Source of the DNA: an uncultured Clostridia bacterium
GTDB lineage: Bacteria > Bacillota_A > Clostridia > TANB77 > CAG-508
Direction: 5' to 3'
NCBI GenBank assembly: GCA_944392525.1
Contig: CALXXB010000004.1
Span: 1 to 55,304, forward strand
Length of the DNA: 55,304 nucleotides
Shown piece after piece: positions 37,021 to 45,610 of this stretch. The notes beneath the pieces were generated by a model, which had not been told where the DNA came from, did no database searches, and worked only from the letters and a program-made list of their open reading frames with translations. The translations under genes were made by a program, and so were the position numbers. How positions within the stretch are numbered: position 1 is the first letter of the stretch; each line of letters opens with the position of its first letter.

Positions 37021-39353
37021 TACTGTGCTCCACCACTTATTGTTTGTTTTAATGTAACTCTTATAATTGTTCCTTCTTGTACCTGTTCATTCGCCATATA
37101 ATCTTGTGTAATTACAGTTCCCTTTCCTTCTATACTAATATTTAAATTCTTTTCTCGTAAAGCTGCTGTTGCTTGTGAGGCGTTCATACCTTTTAAGTCA
37201 GGTACTGCTATTGAAGTTGAAACTTCATTTCCTTCTCCATAAAGAACTATAATTGAGTTTTTAGATAAACTTGCACCTGGTTTTGGCGTTTGATCTGAAA
37301 CCAAAGTACTATTTGCATCTCCATTAACATGCGTTATAACTTTAAATCCTGCACTTTGTAGTGTTTTTTGCGCTTCTGCTACAGTTTTATTTCTAACATC
37401 AGGTACTGTTATCAAATTACTTGTATCTTCTGTCTCTGTGTCTGTTGATGGTATTCCTAAATATGGTAATATTTCCGTTAACATTTGTGATACTACCGGT
37501 GCTACTAATGTTCCACCTTGATGATTACTTTTTGGTGGGTCATATAATGTTACTAATATTACAACTTGTGTATCTTCGATTGGTGATATTGCAACAAATG
37601 ATGCAACATAACCAGCATCTGTATTTGTATAAATAGGCTCTGATGTACCTGATTTTCCTCCAACTGAATATCCAGCTACTGCAGCATGTTTACCAGTACC
37701 GTCAGTTACAACTGATTCCATCATAGATTTTACCTGATCTGCTGTTTGTTTTGATATTACTTGTCTTACTTCTGTCACAGGAGTTTCTGTTACTGCTCCT
37801 GTTTCTGTATTTGTTACTTGTTTAACTATTCTTGGTTGTAATAATACTCCATCATTTGCTATTGCACATACTGCCGTTGCCATTTGAAGTGGAGTAATAT
37901 TTAATCTCTGTCCAAAAGACATTGTTGCAAGTTCAACAGGTCCTACATTTTCTAATTTTTGGAATATACTACTTTGTTCTCCATATAATCCTGAATTTGT
38001 TTTATCAAATAATCCAAATGCTTCATAATATTTATATAAAGTTGAAGCTCCTATTCTTTTTCCTAATTGCATAAATGATGGATTGCAAGATTTTTCTAGC
38101 GCTTCTCTTAAACTTAATTCACCATGTGCACTAGTCCAACATGTTATTCTTAATGGTTCATTCCTTGAAGCATCTTCAAATTCTTCATATCCTTTACATA
38201 CAAAATCACCTGGTTTATCTGTAGTTGTTATATTTTCTTCTAAAGCTACTGACGCTGTAATAAGTTTAAATACTGAACCTGGTTCATAAGTTTCTGATAC
38301 TGACCTATTTGCCCACATTTTATATAATGATTCACTCTTTTCTTCAGATGACAATGAATCGTAAGTTTCTGCAAGTACCTCATTAGGAGTATATGGTTCA
38401 TTTAGATTATAGTCTGGATAACATGCCATAGCTAGAATATCTCCATTTTGTGGATTCATTACTATTGCATTTCCACCTTTTTCGCAATCATTTTCTTCCA
38501 CTGCTTGTTTTAGATATTTCTCTACTATTGACTGTATGTTAAAATCTATTGTAAGTGTTATATCACTACCATTCTCTGCTGATATATATGTTTCTTCTGA
38601 ATCTGGTATTTCTTGTTGGTCACTTCCTTTTGAACTTACTATTTTTCCAGGAGTTCCTGTTAAAACAGAATCCCATTGATATTCAATACCACTTAATCCT
38701 TGATTATCACTTCCACAAAATCCTATTACATTAGATGCTAAATTATCACATGGATAATATCTTTTTGTATCTTCATCAATATTAATACCAACTGATATCT
38801 TATTTTCATCCATCCATTTTTTTAATTCATCTACTTTATCTTGCTCAACTTTTTTAGCAATAGTTTCTACTTGTGAAGTACTACTTACCTTTTCTAAAGT
38901 TTCATCATAATCCAATCCAAAAATATCAGATAATCCTTTTGCTACTTTTTCTTTCAATTCTTTTGTTGCTTCTTCATCATTTTCCTTAGCTATTTTTGCT
39001 GGATTAATTGTAATAGTATCTACTTGTGCACTTATTGCTAAAGGTCTTCCTGTTGCATCATATATATTTCCACGTTTTGGACTTATTATTTGATTTATAG
39101 CTTGTTGATTGTATGCTGCTTCTTTCAATGTACTTCCTTCTACAAATTGTAAAAATCCTATTCTACATATTAAAAGTACAAATATTAAAACTATTGCAAT
39201 TAAAGATACCCTTAATTTCTTAGTTTGAATCATATTTTTTGAATCAATTGATGTTTTTATTTTTATCACATTACCTTTTGAATTATTATCTCTTTTTGGC
39301 TTTTTAACTTTATTTTTCACATTCTTTTTATTCTTATCTTTTTTATTATTCAT
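37020..39353 (-). CDS. Class B penicillin-binding protein with two PASTA domains
   Basis: About 777 residues. A basic, Lys-rich cytoplasmic tail of about 45 residues is followed by one membrane helix (LRVSLIAIVLIFVLLICRIG), the PBP dimerisation domain (NQIISPKRGNIYDATGRPLA), the transpeptidase with catalytic serine in YEPGSVFKLITASVAL, SCNPSFMQL, and KSGTSEP, then two PASTA domains in the last 130 residues (VPDVRNKTVAEAQKTLQSAG, VPDLKGMNASQATAAL). It cross-links peptidoglycan with an FtsW/RodA partner. I use the ATG at 39353; a GTG at 39359 has no ribosome-binding spacing. It is a paralogue of the frameshifted pbp at 32.6-34.6 kb and has its own terminator. Confidence 0.92.
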   Translation of the reverse strand: MNNKKDKNKKNVKNKVKKPKRDNNSKGNVIKIKTSIDSKNMIQTKKLRVSLIAIVLIFVLLICRIGFLQFVEGSTLKEAAYNQQAINQIISPKRGNIYDATGRPLAISAQVDTITINPAKIAKENDEEATKELKEKVAKGLSDIFGLDYDETLEKVSSTSQVETIAKKVEQDKVDELKKWMDENKISVGINIDEDTKRYYPCDNLASNVIGFCGSDNQGLSGIEYQWDSVLTGTPGKIVSSKGSDQQEIPDSEETYISAENGSDITLTIDFNIQSIVEKYLKQAVEENDCEKGGNAIVMNPQNGDILAMACYPDYNLNEPYTPNEVLAETYDSLSSEEKSESLYKMWANRSVSETYEPGSVFKLITASVALEENITTTDKPGDFVCKGYEEFEDASRNEPLRITCWTSAHGELSLREALEKSCNPSFMQLGKRIGASTLYKYYEAFGLFDKTNSGLYGEQSSIFQKLENVGPVELATMSFGQRLNITPLQMATAVCAIANDGVLLQPRIVKQVTNTETGAVTETPVTEVRQVISKQTADQVKSMMESVVTDGTGKHAAVAGYSVGGKSGTSEPIYTNTDAGYVASFVAISPIEDTQVVILVTLYDPPKSNHQGGTLVAPVVSQMLTEILPYLGIPSTDTETEDTSNLITVPDVRNKTVAEAQKTLQSAGFKVITHVNGDANSTLVSDQTPKPGASLSKNSIIVLYGEGNEVSTSIAVPDLKGMNASQATAALREKNLNISIEGKGTVITQDYMANEQVQEGTIIRVTLKQTISGGAQ

Positions 39354-39473
39354 AGGCACGCCTCTTTTGTTAAAATTTCATACAATTATTTTAAGTAAAA
39401 ATCCATAAAAAGTCAAGGAAATTCACACAATAATCACCTTTTATCCTTTATTTTCAAATTTCATATTTTATAT

Positions 39474-39517
39474 AAAAAACTAGAAGACCGATGGAACTGA
39501 ATCCACCGATCTTCTAG
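39474..39517 (-). terminator. Strong intrinsic terminator of the GC-rich cassette
   Basis: On the minus strand 16-base arms (39502-39517 and 39480-39495, starting CTAGAAGATCGG and ending GTCTTCTAG) form a stem with two G-U pairs and a five-base loop, then six T. Its base composition is like the cassette gene and unlike the surroundings. Confidence 0.9.
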
Positions 39518-39537
39518 CTAGTTCTCCTAGAATGGGT

Positions 39538-40005
39538 TTACGCTTCCTGGTAGGTGTTAGTAAACACCAAACCATTCACCACCCATCTGTCTGAAGGATC
39601 AGGATGTCCCTCTTTGTTGGCGCTTACGACAAAGTCTCCGTCGCCATGAGGAACGCCATCACGATTGGCCGTGAGGATTTCTCCCCAACTGGTAGCAATC
39701 TGAACCTGCTCTGTGGTCTGCTCAGCAAAGATAGTCTCTGCTTCATCACCAACGATAGTTGCGATTTCGAACACGCCATCAGGAATGTTCTCCGAAGTAA
39801 TCGGAGTCCCGTCGATGAACGTATAGGTCTTCGCAAGCTTCTCGATGGTAACAGGCCACTCCTCACCAACTGTGCCAATGAGCTTGATGCACTTGTCATC
39901 AGTCGTGACGTAGTGGCAGTCCTCCAAATAGTTGTAGAGCTTAGTTCCAGCTGCTACCCTTTCTGCCTTCATTGTGTAGTTCTTCTTCCGGTATTCCTTC
40001 ATCAT
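39538..40005 (-). CDS. PGDYG-like protein in a foreign, GC-rich cassette
   Basis: A 155-residue acidic soluble protein with no membrane segment. Two halves end in a similar way: KLIGTVGEEWPVTIEKLAKTY (about 43-62) and GDGDFVVSANKEG then RWVVNGLVFTNTY (about 122-152). The GD-(F/Y)-V-V ... T-Y ending resembles the PGDYG family of phage and bacterial proteins of unknown function. Codon use is strikingly different from all neighbours, with many C/G-ending codons such as AAG, GAG, ATC and CTC, and about half the bases are G or C. It has its own promoter and terminator, standing between pbp and rsmA. The start has GGAAAGGAAAATT before a double ATG. Recent horizontal gain is likely; the family link is tentative. 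Confidence 0.75.
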   Translation of the reverse strand: MMKEYRKKNYTMKAERVAAGTKLYNYLEDCHYVTTDDKCIKLIGTVGEEWPVTIEKLAKTYTFIDGTPITSENIPDGVFEIATIVGDEAETIFAEQTTEQVQIATSWGEILTANRDGVPHGDGDFVVSANKEGHPDPSDRWVVNGLVFTNTYQEA

Positions 40006-40072
40006 AATTTTCCTTTCCGCCCTTTCGGACTTGACAATTTTAGCAATTGCCCATTTTCTCTACGTTTTCTTT

Positions 40073-40128
40073 GCGGAGGGGAACCTCTCGCATACTATCA
40101 TTATACCATATTTTATGTAAAATTTCAA
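40073..40128 (-). promoter_or_regulatory. Promoter and 5' hairpin of the GC-rich cassette
   Basis: Minus strand: TTGAAA (40123-40128), 17-base spacer, TATAAT (40100-40105), with TGG before the -10. Transcription would start near 40093. The first 20 bases of the transcript (40073-40091) form a 7-bp hairpin, GCGAGAGG with CCTCCGC, with a bulged A. A leader of about 88 bases then runs to the gene; I could not match it to a known riboswitch. Confidence 0.7.
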
Positions 40129-40199
40129 TCTGGACAGCTCTTGAAAAACTCCTCTATTTGTTGTAAAATATAATAGATTTTTAATTTGAGAGGTAGAAA

Positions 40200-41060
40200 A
40201 TGAGTAATATTTTAGAAGATACTAGATTTATTATAAAAAAATATCATATTAAGGCAAATAAGTCTTTAGGACAAAACTTTTTGATTGATGACAAAGTTGT
40301 TGAAGAAATAATTTCTGGTAGCAACGTAAATGAAAATGATTTAGTAATAGAAATTGGACCAGGTCTTGGTACTCTTACTAAATTTTTATTAGAAAAAGCT
40401 AAAAAAGTTATATGTGTTGAATTAGATAATAAAATGATAAAAATACTAGAAGATAGGTTTAAGTTATATGACAATTTTGAACTTCTTCATAATGATATTT
40501 TAAAAGTTGATTTAAATTCTATCATAAAAGAAGAAAAAGAACATTCAGATATAAAGGAAGTAAAAATAGTTGCAAATCTTCCATATTATATAACAACACC
40601 TATCATAATGAAATTACTAGAAGATAAATTAGACTTAGACTCTATAACTGTTATGGTTCAAAAAGAAGTAGCAGATAGATTAATTGCAACACCAGGAGAT
40701 AAGGATACAGGAGCTATTACTTATTCTGTTTATTACTATGCAACATCTCAAGCTATACTAGAAGTTCCAAGAGATTCTTTTATACCAGAACCTGAAGTTA
40801 CTTCTGAGGTAATAAAGTTAGAAATAAGAAAAACACCTCCTGTAGAAGTAAAAAGCAAAAAAATTATGTTTAGAATTATTAAATGTGCTTTTATGCAAAG
40901 AAGAAAAACTTTATTAAATGCTCTTACAAATACTAAAGTTTTCTTAAACAAAGATGAAGGTTTAAAAATCTTAAACAAGTTAAACCTTCCAGAAGATGTT
41001 AGAGCTGAAAAGCTTACTCTTCAAGATTTTGCAAATATTACAAATGAATTTATAAAATAA
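40200..41060 (+). CDS. rsmA: 16S rRNA dimethyladenosine transferase RsmA (KsgA)
   Basis: Dimethylates two adjacent adenines near the 3' end of 16S rRNA in ribosome assembly. The 286-residue protein has SLGQNFLIDDKVVEEI, the SAM-binding motif VIEIGPGLGTLTKFLL, the NLPYYITTPI catalytic motif and the conserved end segment AFMQRRKTLLNAL. Length is normal. It is the first plus-strand gene after the cassette, with GAGAGG before its ATG; the promoter overlaps the start region of the divergent cassette. Confidence 0.95.
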   Translation: MSNILEDTRFIIKKYHIKANKSLGQNFLIDDKVVEEIISGSNVNENDLVIEIGPGLGTLTKFLLEKAKKVICVELDNKMIKILEDRFKLYDNFELLHNDILKVDLNSIIKEEKEHSDIKEVKIVANLPYYITTPIIMKLLEDKLDLDSITVMVQKEVADRLIATPGDKDTGAITYSVYYYATSQAILEVPRDSFIPEPEVTSEVIKLEIRKTPPVEVKSKKIMFRIIKCAFMQRRKTLLNALTNTKVFLNKDEGLKILNKLNLPEDVRAEKLTLQDFANITNEFIK

Positions 41061-41081
41061 TATGAATTTCACATAAAGGTA

Positions 41082-41110
41082 TTCAAAAAAATATAATTTC
41101 ATGTTATAAT
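41082..41110 (+). promoter_or_regulatory. Predicted promoter of the sortase gene
   Basis: TTCAAA (41082-41087), a 17-base spacer and a perfect TATAAT (41105-41110) preceded by TG at one base distance. It lies 30 bases before the start codon, in the gap after rsmA. Confidence 0.65.
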
Positions 41111-41140
41111 AGAAAAGAAGTATAAAATAGGGAGAAATGT

Positions 41141-41890
41141 ATGAATCAGATATTAGTAACTAAGAAACTGTATATTACGCCTGAGTTAAAGAGAAAAAAG
41201 AAGATTTATAAATTCTATTTCTTTTTATCTGTTTTTTTGGTGTTCACTTTAATTTCTTTCTACATTTATGCAGAAGTAGATAGAAGTAAAAGTGAAGAAG
41301 CTTCTCAGTCAATTCTAGATGAATTCAACCAAGGAATAGATACCACAACAGCAGATAGTGATGTACTGATTGCAGTTTTAAATGATACCTCTGGAGATAG
41401 CTCATCATCATCTAATTCTCCACAAAATCAACCTCAAAAAACTGTAAATACTTCAAAAATTCAAACAACAAACGATGGATTTAATTATTCAACAATAGCA
41501 ACTATAAATATTCCAAAAATAAATGTTAATTATCCAATTTTAGATGGAAAGACAGACTCTACTGAAGAAACAGAAGCTTTATTAAAAATATCTCCTACAA
41601 AATTCTGGGGACCTAATCCAAACGAAGTTGGAAACTTCTGTATAGTTGGACATAACTACAGAGATACAAGATTCTTTAGTAAAGTACCTACTTTAGAAAA
41701 CGGAGATTACATAGAAATAACTGATGAATCAGGAAAAACTGTTAAATATTCTGTATATGATAAATATGAAGTAACTCCTGATGATGTAAGTTGTACTTCA
41801 CAACTTACAAATGGAAAAAGAGAAATCACTCTAATTACTTGTACAAACGATAGTAAAATGAGAGTTATAGTAAAAGCAAGAGCTGTTTAA
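41141..41890 (+). CDS. Sortase family transpeptidase
   Basis: Anchors surface proteins or builds pili by cleaving a sorting signal. The 249-residue protein has an N-terminal membrane helix (about 24-44), a Ser/Asn/Gln-rich linker (about 85-105), and the sortase beta-barrel. Seen are IATINIPKINVNYPILDG, the catalytic histidine in VGHNYRDTRFF, the catalytic cysteine in LITCTND and an arginine in MRVIVKAR. The order is that of sortase classes A/D/E with an uncleaved N-terminal anchor; the exact class is not certain. No LPxTG substrate is encoded nearby. It is flanked by its own promoter and terminator. Confidence 0.9.
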   Translation: MNQILVTKKLYITPELKRKKKIYKFYFFLSVFLVFTLISFYIYAEVDRSKSEEASQSILDEFNQGIDTTTADSDVLIAVLNDTSGDSSSSSNSPQNQPQKTVNTSKIQTTNDGFNYSTIATINIPKINVNYPILDGKTDSTEETEALLKISPTKFWGPNPNEVGNFCIVGHNYRDTRFFSKVPTLENGDYIEITDESGKTVKYSVYDKYEVTPDDVSCTSQLTNGKREITLITCTNDSKMRVIVKARAV

Positions 41891-41918
41891 GAGAACTAGA
41901 AAAAACTAGTTCTCTTTT
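41889..41918 (+). terminator. Intrinsic terminator of the sortase gene
   Basis: AAGAGAACTAG (41889-41899) and CTAGTTCTCTT (41906-41916) form a perfect 11-bp stem with a six-A loop, followed by a T-rich tract. It includes the stop codon region. Confidence 0.9.
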
Positions 41919-42011
41919 ATTTTTATAATTCTATCTATTAATTTAGATGCATGCAACAAAAATGTAATTCTCTCATAATATAGTAGAAAGTATATATGGG
42001 AGGATTATCTT

Positions 42012-42693
42012 ATGGCAAAGATATTAGTTTTTAATAATGACACTGATAGAATGGAATCATATTATAGAGGCGAATCAGAACCAATGCCATATAATACCAA
42101 TGGGACATTAAGAGTAAGAGAATTTAGAGGTTCTAGTAAAAGTAATATATTATGGACAACAAAAAGATGTATGCAAAGTTGGAATAGTCAAAGATATATT
42201 TTGGGTGGTCCAATACCTGTAGGTTTTGCATTTAAAAGACCTTATGAAGGAGGTCACGGAAATCAGAGTCAACATTACGCCGGGGTTGCATTTGATGTAG
42301 GTCAGACATTATCTGCTTCTAGAAGAAGGCAATTATGGAACTCTGCCAATAATTCCGGTGTATGGTCATATGTTGAACCAATCTCACTTACTCCAACCTG
42401 GGTGCACTTTGATAAACGCTTTCGGTAAACCTGCTTGTGCTTCTGGTGGTTTTCCTACACTTAGGAGAGGAAGCCTTAGTAATTATGTTTTAATTGCACA
42501 AGATGATTTAAATACTCTAGGTTATAGAACAAATGGATTAGACGGCATCTTTGGCTCTGCTACTCAAAATGCAGTAATAAGTTATCAACGTTCAAAAGGT
42601 CTTACCGCAGATGGAATTATTGGTTGTAATACTTGGAGAGCTCTTCAAGAAGATGTTGTTGGCACTGGTGCAACAAGCACTACTATCAATTAA
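42012..42693 (+). pseudogene. M15-type peptidase with peptidoglycan-binding domain, split by a frameshift
   Basis: The first part (42012 to about 42420) has the M15 D,D-peptidase-like metal site: HYAGVAFDVG (His and Asp ligands) and TPTWVHFDKRF (second His). The second part, in another frame, continues FGKPACASGGFPTLRRGS and then a PG-binding domain of the type DDLNTLGYRTNGLDGIFGSA, ending at 42693. One extra T in the TTT of CGCTTTCGG (42420-42422) separates them; removing it gives one protein of about 226 residues. There is no signal peptide, which is odd for a wall enzyme, though spore or spore-coat homologues also lack one. It has GGGAGGA before its ATG. As it stands the peptidase domain is still complete (138 residues) without the wall-binding part. 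Confidence 0.8.
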
Positions 42694-42699
42694 AAAAAA

Positions 42700-42722
42700 T
42701 AAAACTGGTTCTCCAGTTTTAT
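42700..42722. terminator. Bidirectional terminator between the M15 peptidase gene and ispH
   Basis: AAAACTGG (42701-42708) and CCAGTTTT (42713-42720) form a perfect 8-bp stem with a TTCT loop, flanked by A and T runs on both sides. The ispH stop lies within it. It can serve the two convergent transcripts. Confidence 0.88.
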
Positions 42723-43573
42723 TTTAATATATTTACAACTTCTTCTATCAATTCTTGTGGAGTTGAAGCTCCAGCCATAACTCCTACCTTTTCGCTTTTT
42801 CTTATAGTATCTAAATCTAATTCGTCCACTGTTTCTACACATACACAATTTTTACAATTAGCCTTTCCTATTTCATATAGTTTCTTGGTATTAGAACTAT
42901 TTGCTCCACCTATAATTATCATATAATCAACTTTTTTAGCAATTTCTTCTGTTTCTTTTTGTCTTAACTCAGTTGCTCTACAAATAGTATTTTTAATTAC
43001 TAATTTAATATTTTCAGGTATATTTTCTTTTATCAATTCTTCTATCTTTTTAAATCTTTCTACACTATAAGTTGTTTGTAAAATTACTAATAATTTTTTT
43101 ATACTACTTGTTTTTAATGACTCTATTGCAGAAGGCACATCTTCTTCTGTTTCTATAACCGCTACATTATCTCCACAAAAGCTTAATGTTCCTATGTTTT
43201 CTGGATGATTTTTACTTCCACATAAGAAAATATAATAACCTCTTTTTGCATGTTCTTCTGCAATTTTATGGATTCTTAATACATTAGGACATGTAAAATC
43301 TTTAAGATTCAGCTTTACATCTTTGGCTAATTTATATATCTCTTTTCTTATTCCATGTGCCCTAATTATAGTTTCATCTTTTGCATCTTTAATATCTTCT
43401 ATAAATACTAATCCTTTTTCTTCTAAATCTTTTATTACTTGTTTATTATGAACAATTTCTCCTAAACAGTATATAGCCTTTCCTTTAGCCTTTTTTAGCT
43501 CATGTTTCGCCCCATCAACTGCTCTTTTTACTCCATAACAAAATCCTGCACTTTTCCCTAATATTACTTCCAT
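42719..43573 (-). CDS. ispH: 4-hydroxy-3-methylbut-2-enyl diphosphate reductase IspH
   Basis: Last step of the MEP isoprenoid pathway, yielding IPP and DMAPP with an iron-sulfur cluster. The 284-residue protein has the N-terminal GKSAGFCYGVKRAV (Cys 12), the HNKQVI and RAHGI segments, DFTCPNVLRIH (second Cys), and NTICRATELRQKETEEIA (third Cys), with GGANSSNTKKLYEI. All expected cluster cysteines are present. It follows ispG by 26 bases; both are co-transcribed. Confidence 0.94.
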   Translation of the reverse strand: MEVILGKSAGFCYGVKRAVDGAKHELKKAKGKAIYCLGEIVHNKQVIKDLEEKGLVFIEDIKDAKDETIIRAHGIRKEIYKLAKDVKLNLKDFTCPNVLRIHKIAEEHAKRGYYIFLCGSKNHPENIGTLSFCGDNVAVIETEEDVPSAIESLKTSSIKKLLVILQTTYSVERFKKIEELIKENIPENIKLVIKNTICRATELRQKETEEIAKKVDYMIIIGGANSSNTKKLYEIGKANCKNCVCVETVDELDLDTIRKSEKVGVMAGASTPQELIEEVVNILK

Positions 43574-43599
43574 ACAAATCCCTCTTTAAGAAACTTTCT

Positions 43600-44658
43600 T
43601 TATTTATTTACCATTTTTAAAATTTCTTCTTTTAGTACATCAACAATATTCTCTTGTTTTACCTTCTTAATAATTTCACCTTTTTTGAAAAGCAAACCTT
43701 CTTTAATACCACCTGCAATTCCAATATCAGCTTCTCTCGCCTCACCTGGGCCATTCACACTGCATCCCATAACAGCAACAGTAATATCTGCTTCTATTGT
43801 TTGTAAAAACTTTTCAACCTCTTTTGCAATAGGTATTAAATCAATCTGTGTTCTACCACATGTAGGACATGCAACTAAAGTTGGTGATTTCTTATATAAA
43901 TTACAGTCTTTTAAAATTTCCTTTGCAACTTTAATTTCTTTTACAGGATCATCTGATAAAGATACTCTCATCGTATCCCCTATTCCATTTCTTAACATAT
44001 ATCCAAGACCTATACTTGATTTAACTGTACCACTAAATTCAGTTCCACTTTCTGTTATTCCTAAATGTAGTGGGCAATCAAATTCTTTTGATGCTTCTTC
44101 ATAAGCTTCTATACATAAATCTAGATTACTTGCTTTAAGTGATAAGATATAATCATGGAAATCTAATTCTTCTAATATATCAATATGTCTTCTTGCACTT
44201 TCAACCATTGCTTTTGCTGTAGGTTTACCATATTTTTCTAGCAAATCCTTTTCTAGAGATCCACCATTTACTCCTATTCTAATTGGAATGTGTTTTTCCT
44301 TACACTTGTCCACGACAGCTTTTACTCTATCCCTTGAACCAATATTTCCCGGATTTATTCTAACTTTATCTACTCCAGAGCTAATTGCTTCTAATGCTAT
44401 CTTATAATCATAATGTATATCTGCTACAATTGGAATATGTATTTTTTTCTTTATTTCTTTTATCGCTTTTGCATCTTCCATATCTAAGCATGCAACTCTT
44501 ATGATTTCACACCCTGCTTTTTCTAATTCTAATGTTTGTGCTACAGTTGCTTCTACATCTTTTGTTTTTGTATTACACATTGATTGTATTACTACTTTAT
44601 TTTGTCCTCCTATTTGGACGTTTCCTACCATTACTTTTCTTGTTTTAGTTCTTTCCAT
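43600..44658 (-). CDS. ispG: 4-hydroxy-3-methylbut-2-enyl diphosphate synthase IspG
   Basis: Sixth step of the MEP pathway. The 352-residue protein has the TIM-barrel start ([20 protein letters not shown]) and [34 protein letters not shown], and the C-terminal iron-sulfur part [11 protein letters not shown] and [20 protein letters not shown] with its cysteines. This is the short bacterial form. It is directly upstream of ispH, so both terminal MEP enzymes are made together. Downstream of walR there is a 120-base gap with no clear terminator. Confidence 0.95.
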   Translation of the reverse strand: MERTKTRKVMVGNVQIGGQNKVVIQSMCNTKTKDVEATVAQTLELEKAGCEIIRVACLDMEDAKAIKEIKKKIHIPIVADIHYDYKIALEAISSGVDKVRINPGNIGSRDRVKAVVDKCKEKHIPIRIGVNGGSLEKDLLEKYGKPTAKAMVESARRHIDILEELDFHDYILSLKASNLDLCIEAYEEASKEFDCPLHLGITESGTEFSGTVKSSIGLGYMLRNGIGDTMRVSLSDDPVKEIKVAKEILKDCNLYKKSPTLVACPTCGRTQIDLIPIAKEVEKFLQTIEADITVAVMGCSVNGPGEAREADIGIAGGIKEGLLFKKGEIIKKVKQENIVDVLKEEILKMVNK

Positions 44659-44778
44659 ATCTATTTTTCCCTTTATTCTTTTTTTACATATTTAATCACA
44701 TTTTTAAGTATTAATCAAGAAAAAAAGAACTTATTTGTTAATTTGTTTAACAAAAAGCCCTTCAATTTCTATATTTTC

Positions 44779-45516
44779 TTATTTAGATGCTATATAATAG
44801 CCTACACCTCTTTTAGTTATTAATATTTTAGGTGCTGATGTATCTTTTTCTATTTTCTCTCTTATTCTTCTTACTGTAACATCAACAGTTCTTATATCAC
44901 CATAATATTCATAACCCCAAACTTTTTCAAGTAAAGTTTCTCTAGTTACTACTTGTTCTGGTTGAGAAGCTAAAAATTTTAATACTTCAAATTCTCTTAA
45001 TGTTAAATCAATAACTTCTCCTCTTACCTTTACTTCGAATTTATCTAAATCTAATTCCAAATCACCAACAACAATTTTACTTTCTTTTTTCACATCTTCT
45101 TTATTAACTTGTGTTTGATTATTTGAAACAACATCCACTTTTCTCAAATTAGCTTTTACTCTTGCAACTAATTCTCTTACACTAAATGGTTTAGTAATAT
45201 AGTCATCAGCTCCAAGTTCTAAACCTAATATTTTATCTATTTCACCATCTTTAGCTGTTAACATTATAATAGGAACATTTAATGAATTTTTTACTCTTTT
45301 ACATACTGATAATCCATCTAATTTAGGAAGCATGATATCTAATAAAATCAAGTCTGGTTTTTTCTCTAATGCAATATCAACAGCTGTAACACCATCACTT
45401 GCTTCTATAGTGTTATATCCTTCTTTCTTTAAATTATAGACCAATATATCTCTAATTGGTTGCTCATCATCAACAATTAAGATGGTTTTTGCATCTTTCA
45501 TTAATTCTTCTTCCAC
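44779..45516 (-). CDS. walR: Two-component response regulator, WalR/YycF type
   Basis: A 245-residue OmpR-family regulator. The receiver domain has LIVDDEQPIRDIL, the phosphorylated aspartate in LILLDIMLPKLDG, LTAKD and the KPF lysine; the C-terminal winged helix has LTLREFEVLKFL and VWGYEYYGDIRTVDVTVRRI. The residues match WalR, the essential regulator of wall turnover. The annotated frame begins at GTG (45516) with AAAGGCGG upstream; an internal ATG at 45501 is an alternative. The usual adjacent walK is missing; a WalK/PhoR-like kinase lies at 25.5 kb. It follows mnmA. Confidence 0.88.
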   Translation of the reverse strand: MEEELMKDAKTILIVDDEQPIRDILVYNLKKEGYNTIEASDGVTAVDIALEKKPDLILLDIMLPKLDGLSVCKRVKNSLNVPIIMLTAKDGEIDKILGLELGADDYITKPFSVRELVARVKANLRKVDVVSNNQTQVNKEDVKKESKIVVGDLELDLDKFEVKVRGEVIDLTLREFEVLKFLASQPEQVVTRETLLEKVWGYEYYGDIRTVDVTVRRIREKIEKDTSAPKILITKRGVGYYIASK

Positions 45517-45610
45517 AAAAATTCCGCCTTTCTAACTTTAGCTTTATTTTTATAGTTATATTTATATCACAAAATATAAGTTTATACAAGTTTTTTTATA
45601 AAATTTATGT

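Noticed and set aside
40006..40093. A known riboswitch in the leader of the GC-rich cassette.
   Set aside because: The leader folds into small hairpins but I could not match any aptamer consensus I know.
39604..40173. A 189-residue open frame on the plus strand opposite the PGDYG-like gene.
   Set aside because: It lies in the GC-rich cassette antisense to a gene with promoter, ribosome-binding site and terminator; no ribosome-binding site and no recognisable domain, so it is a shadow.
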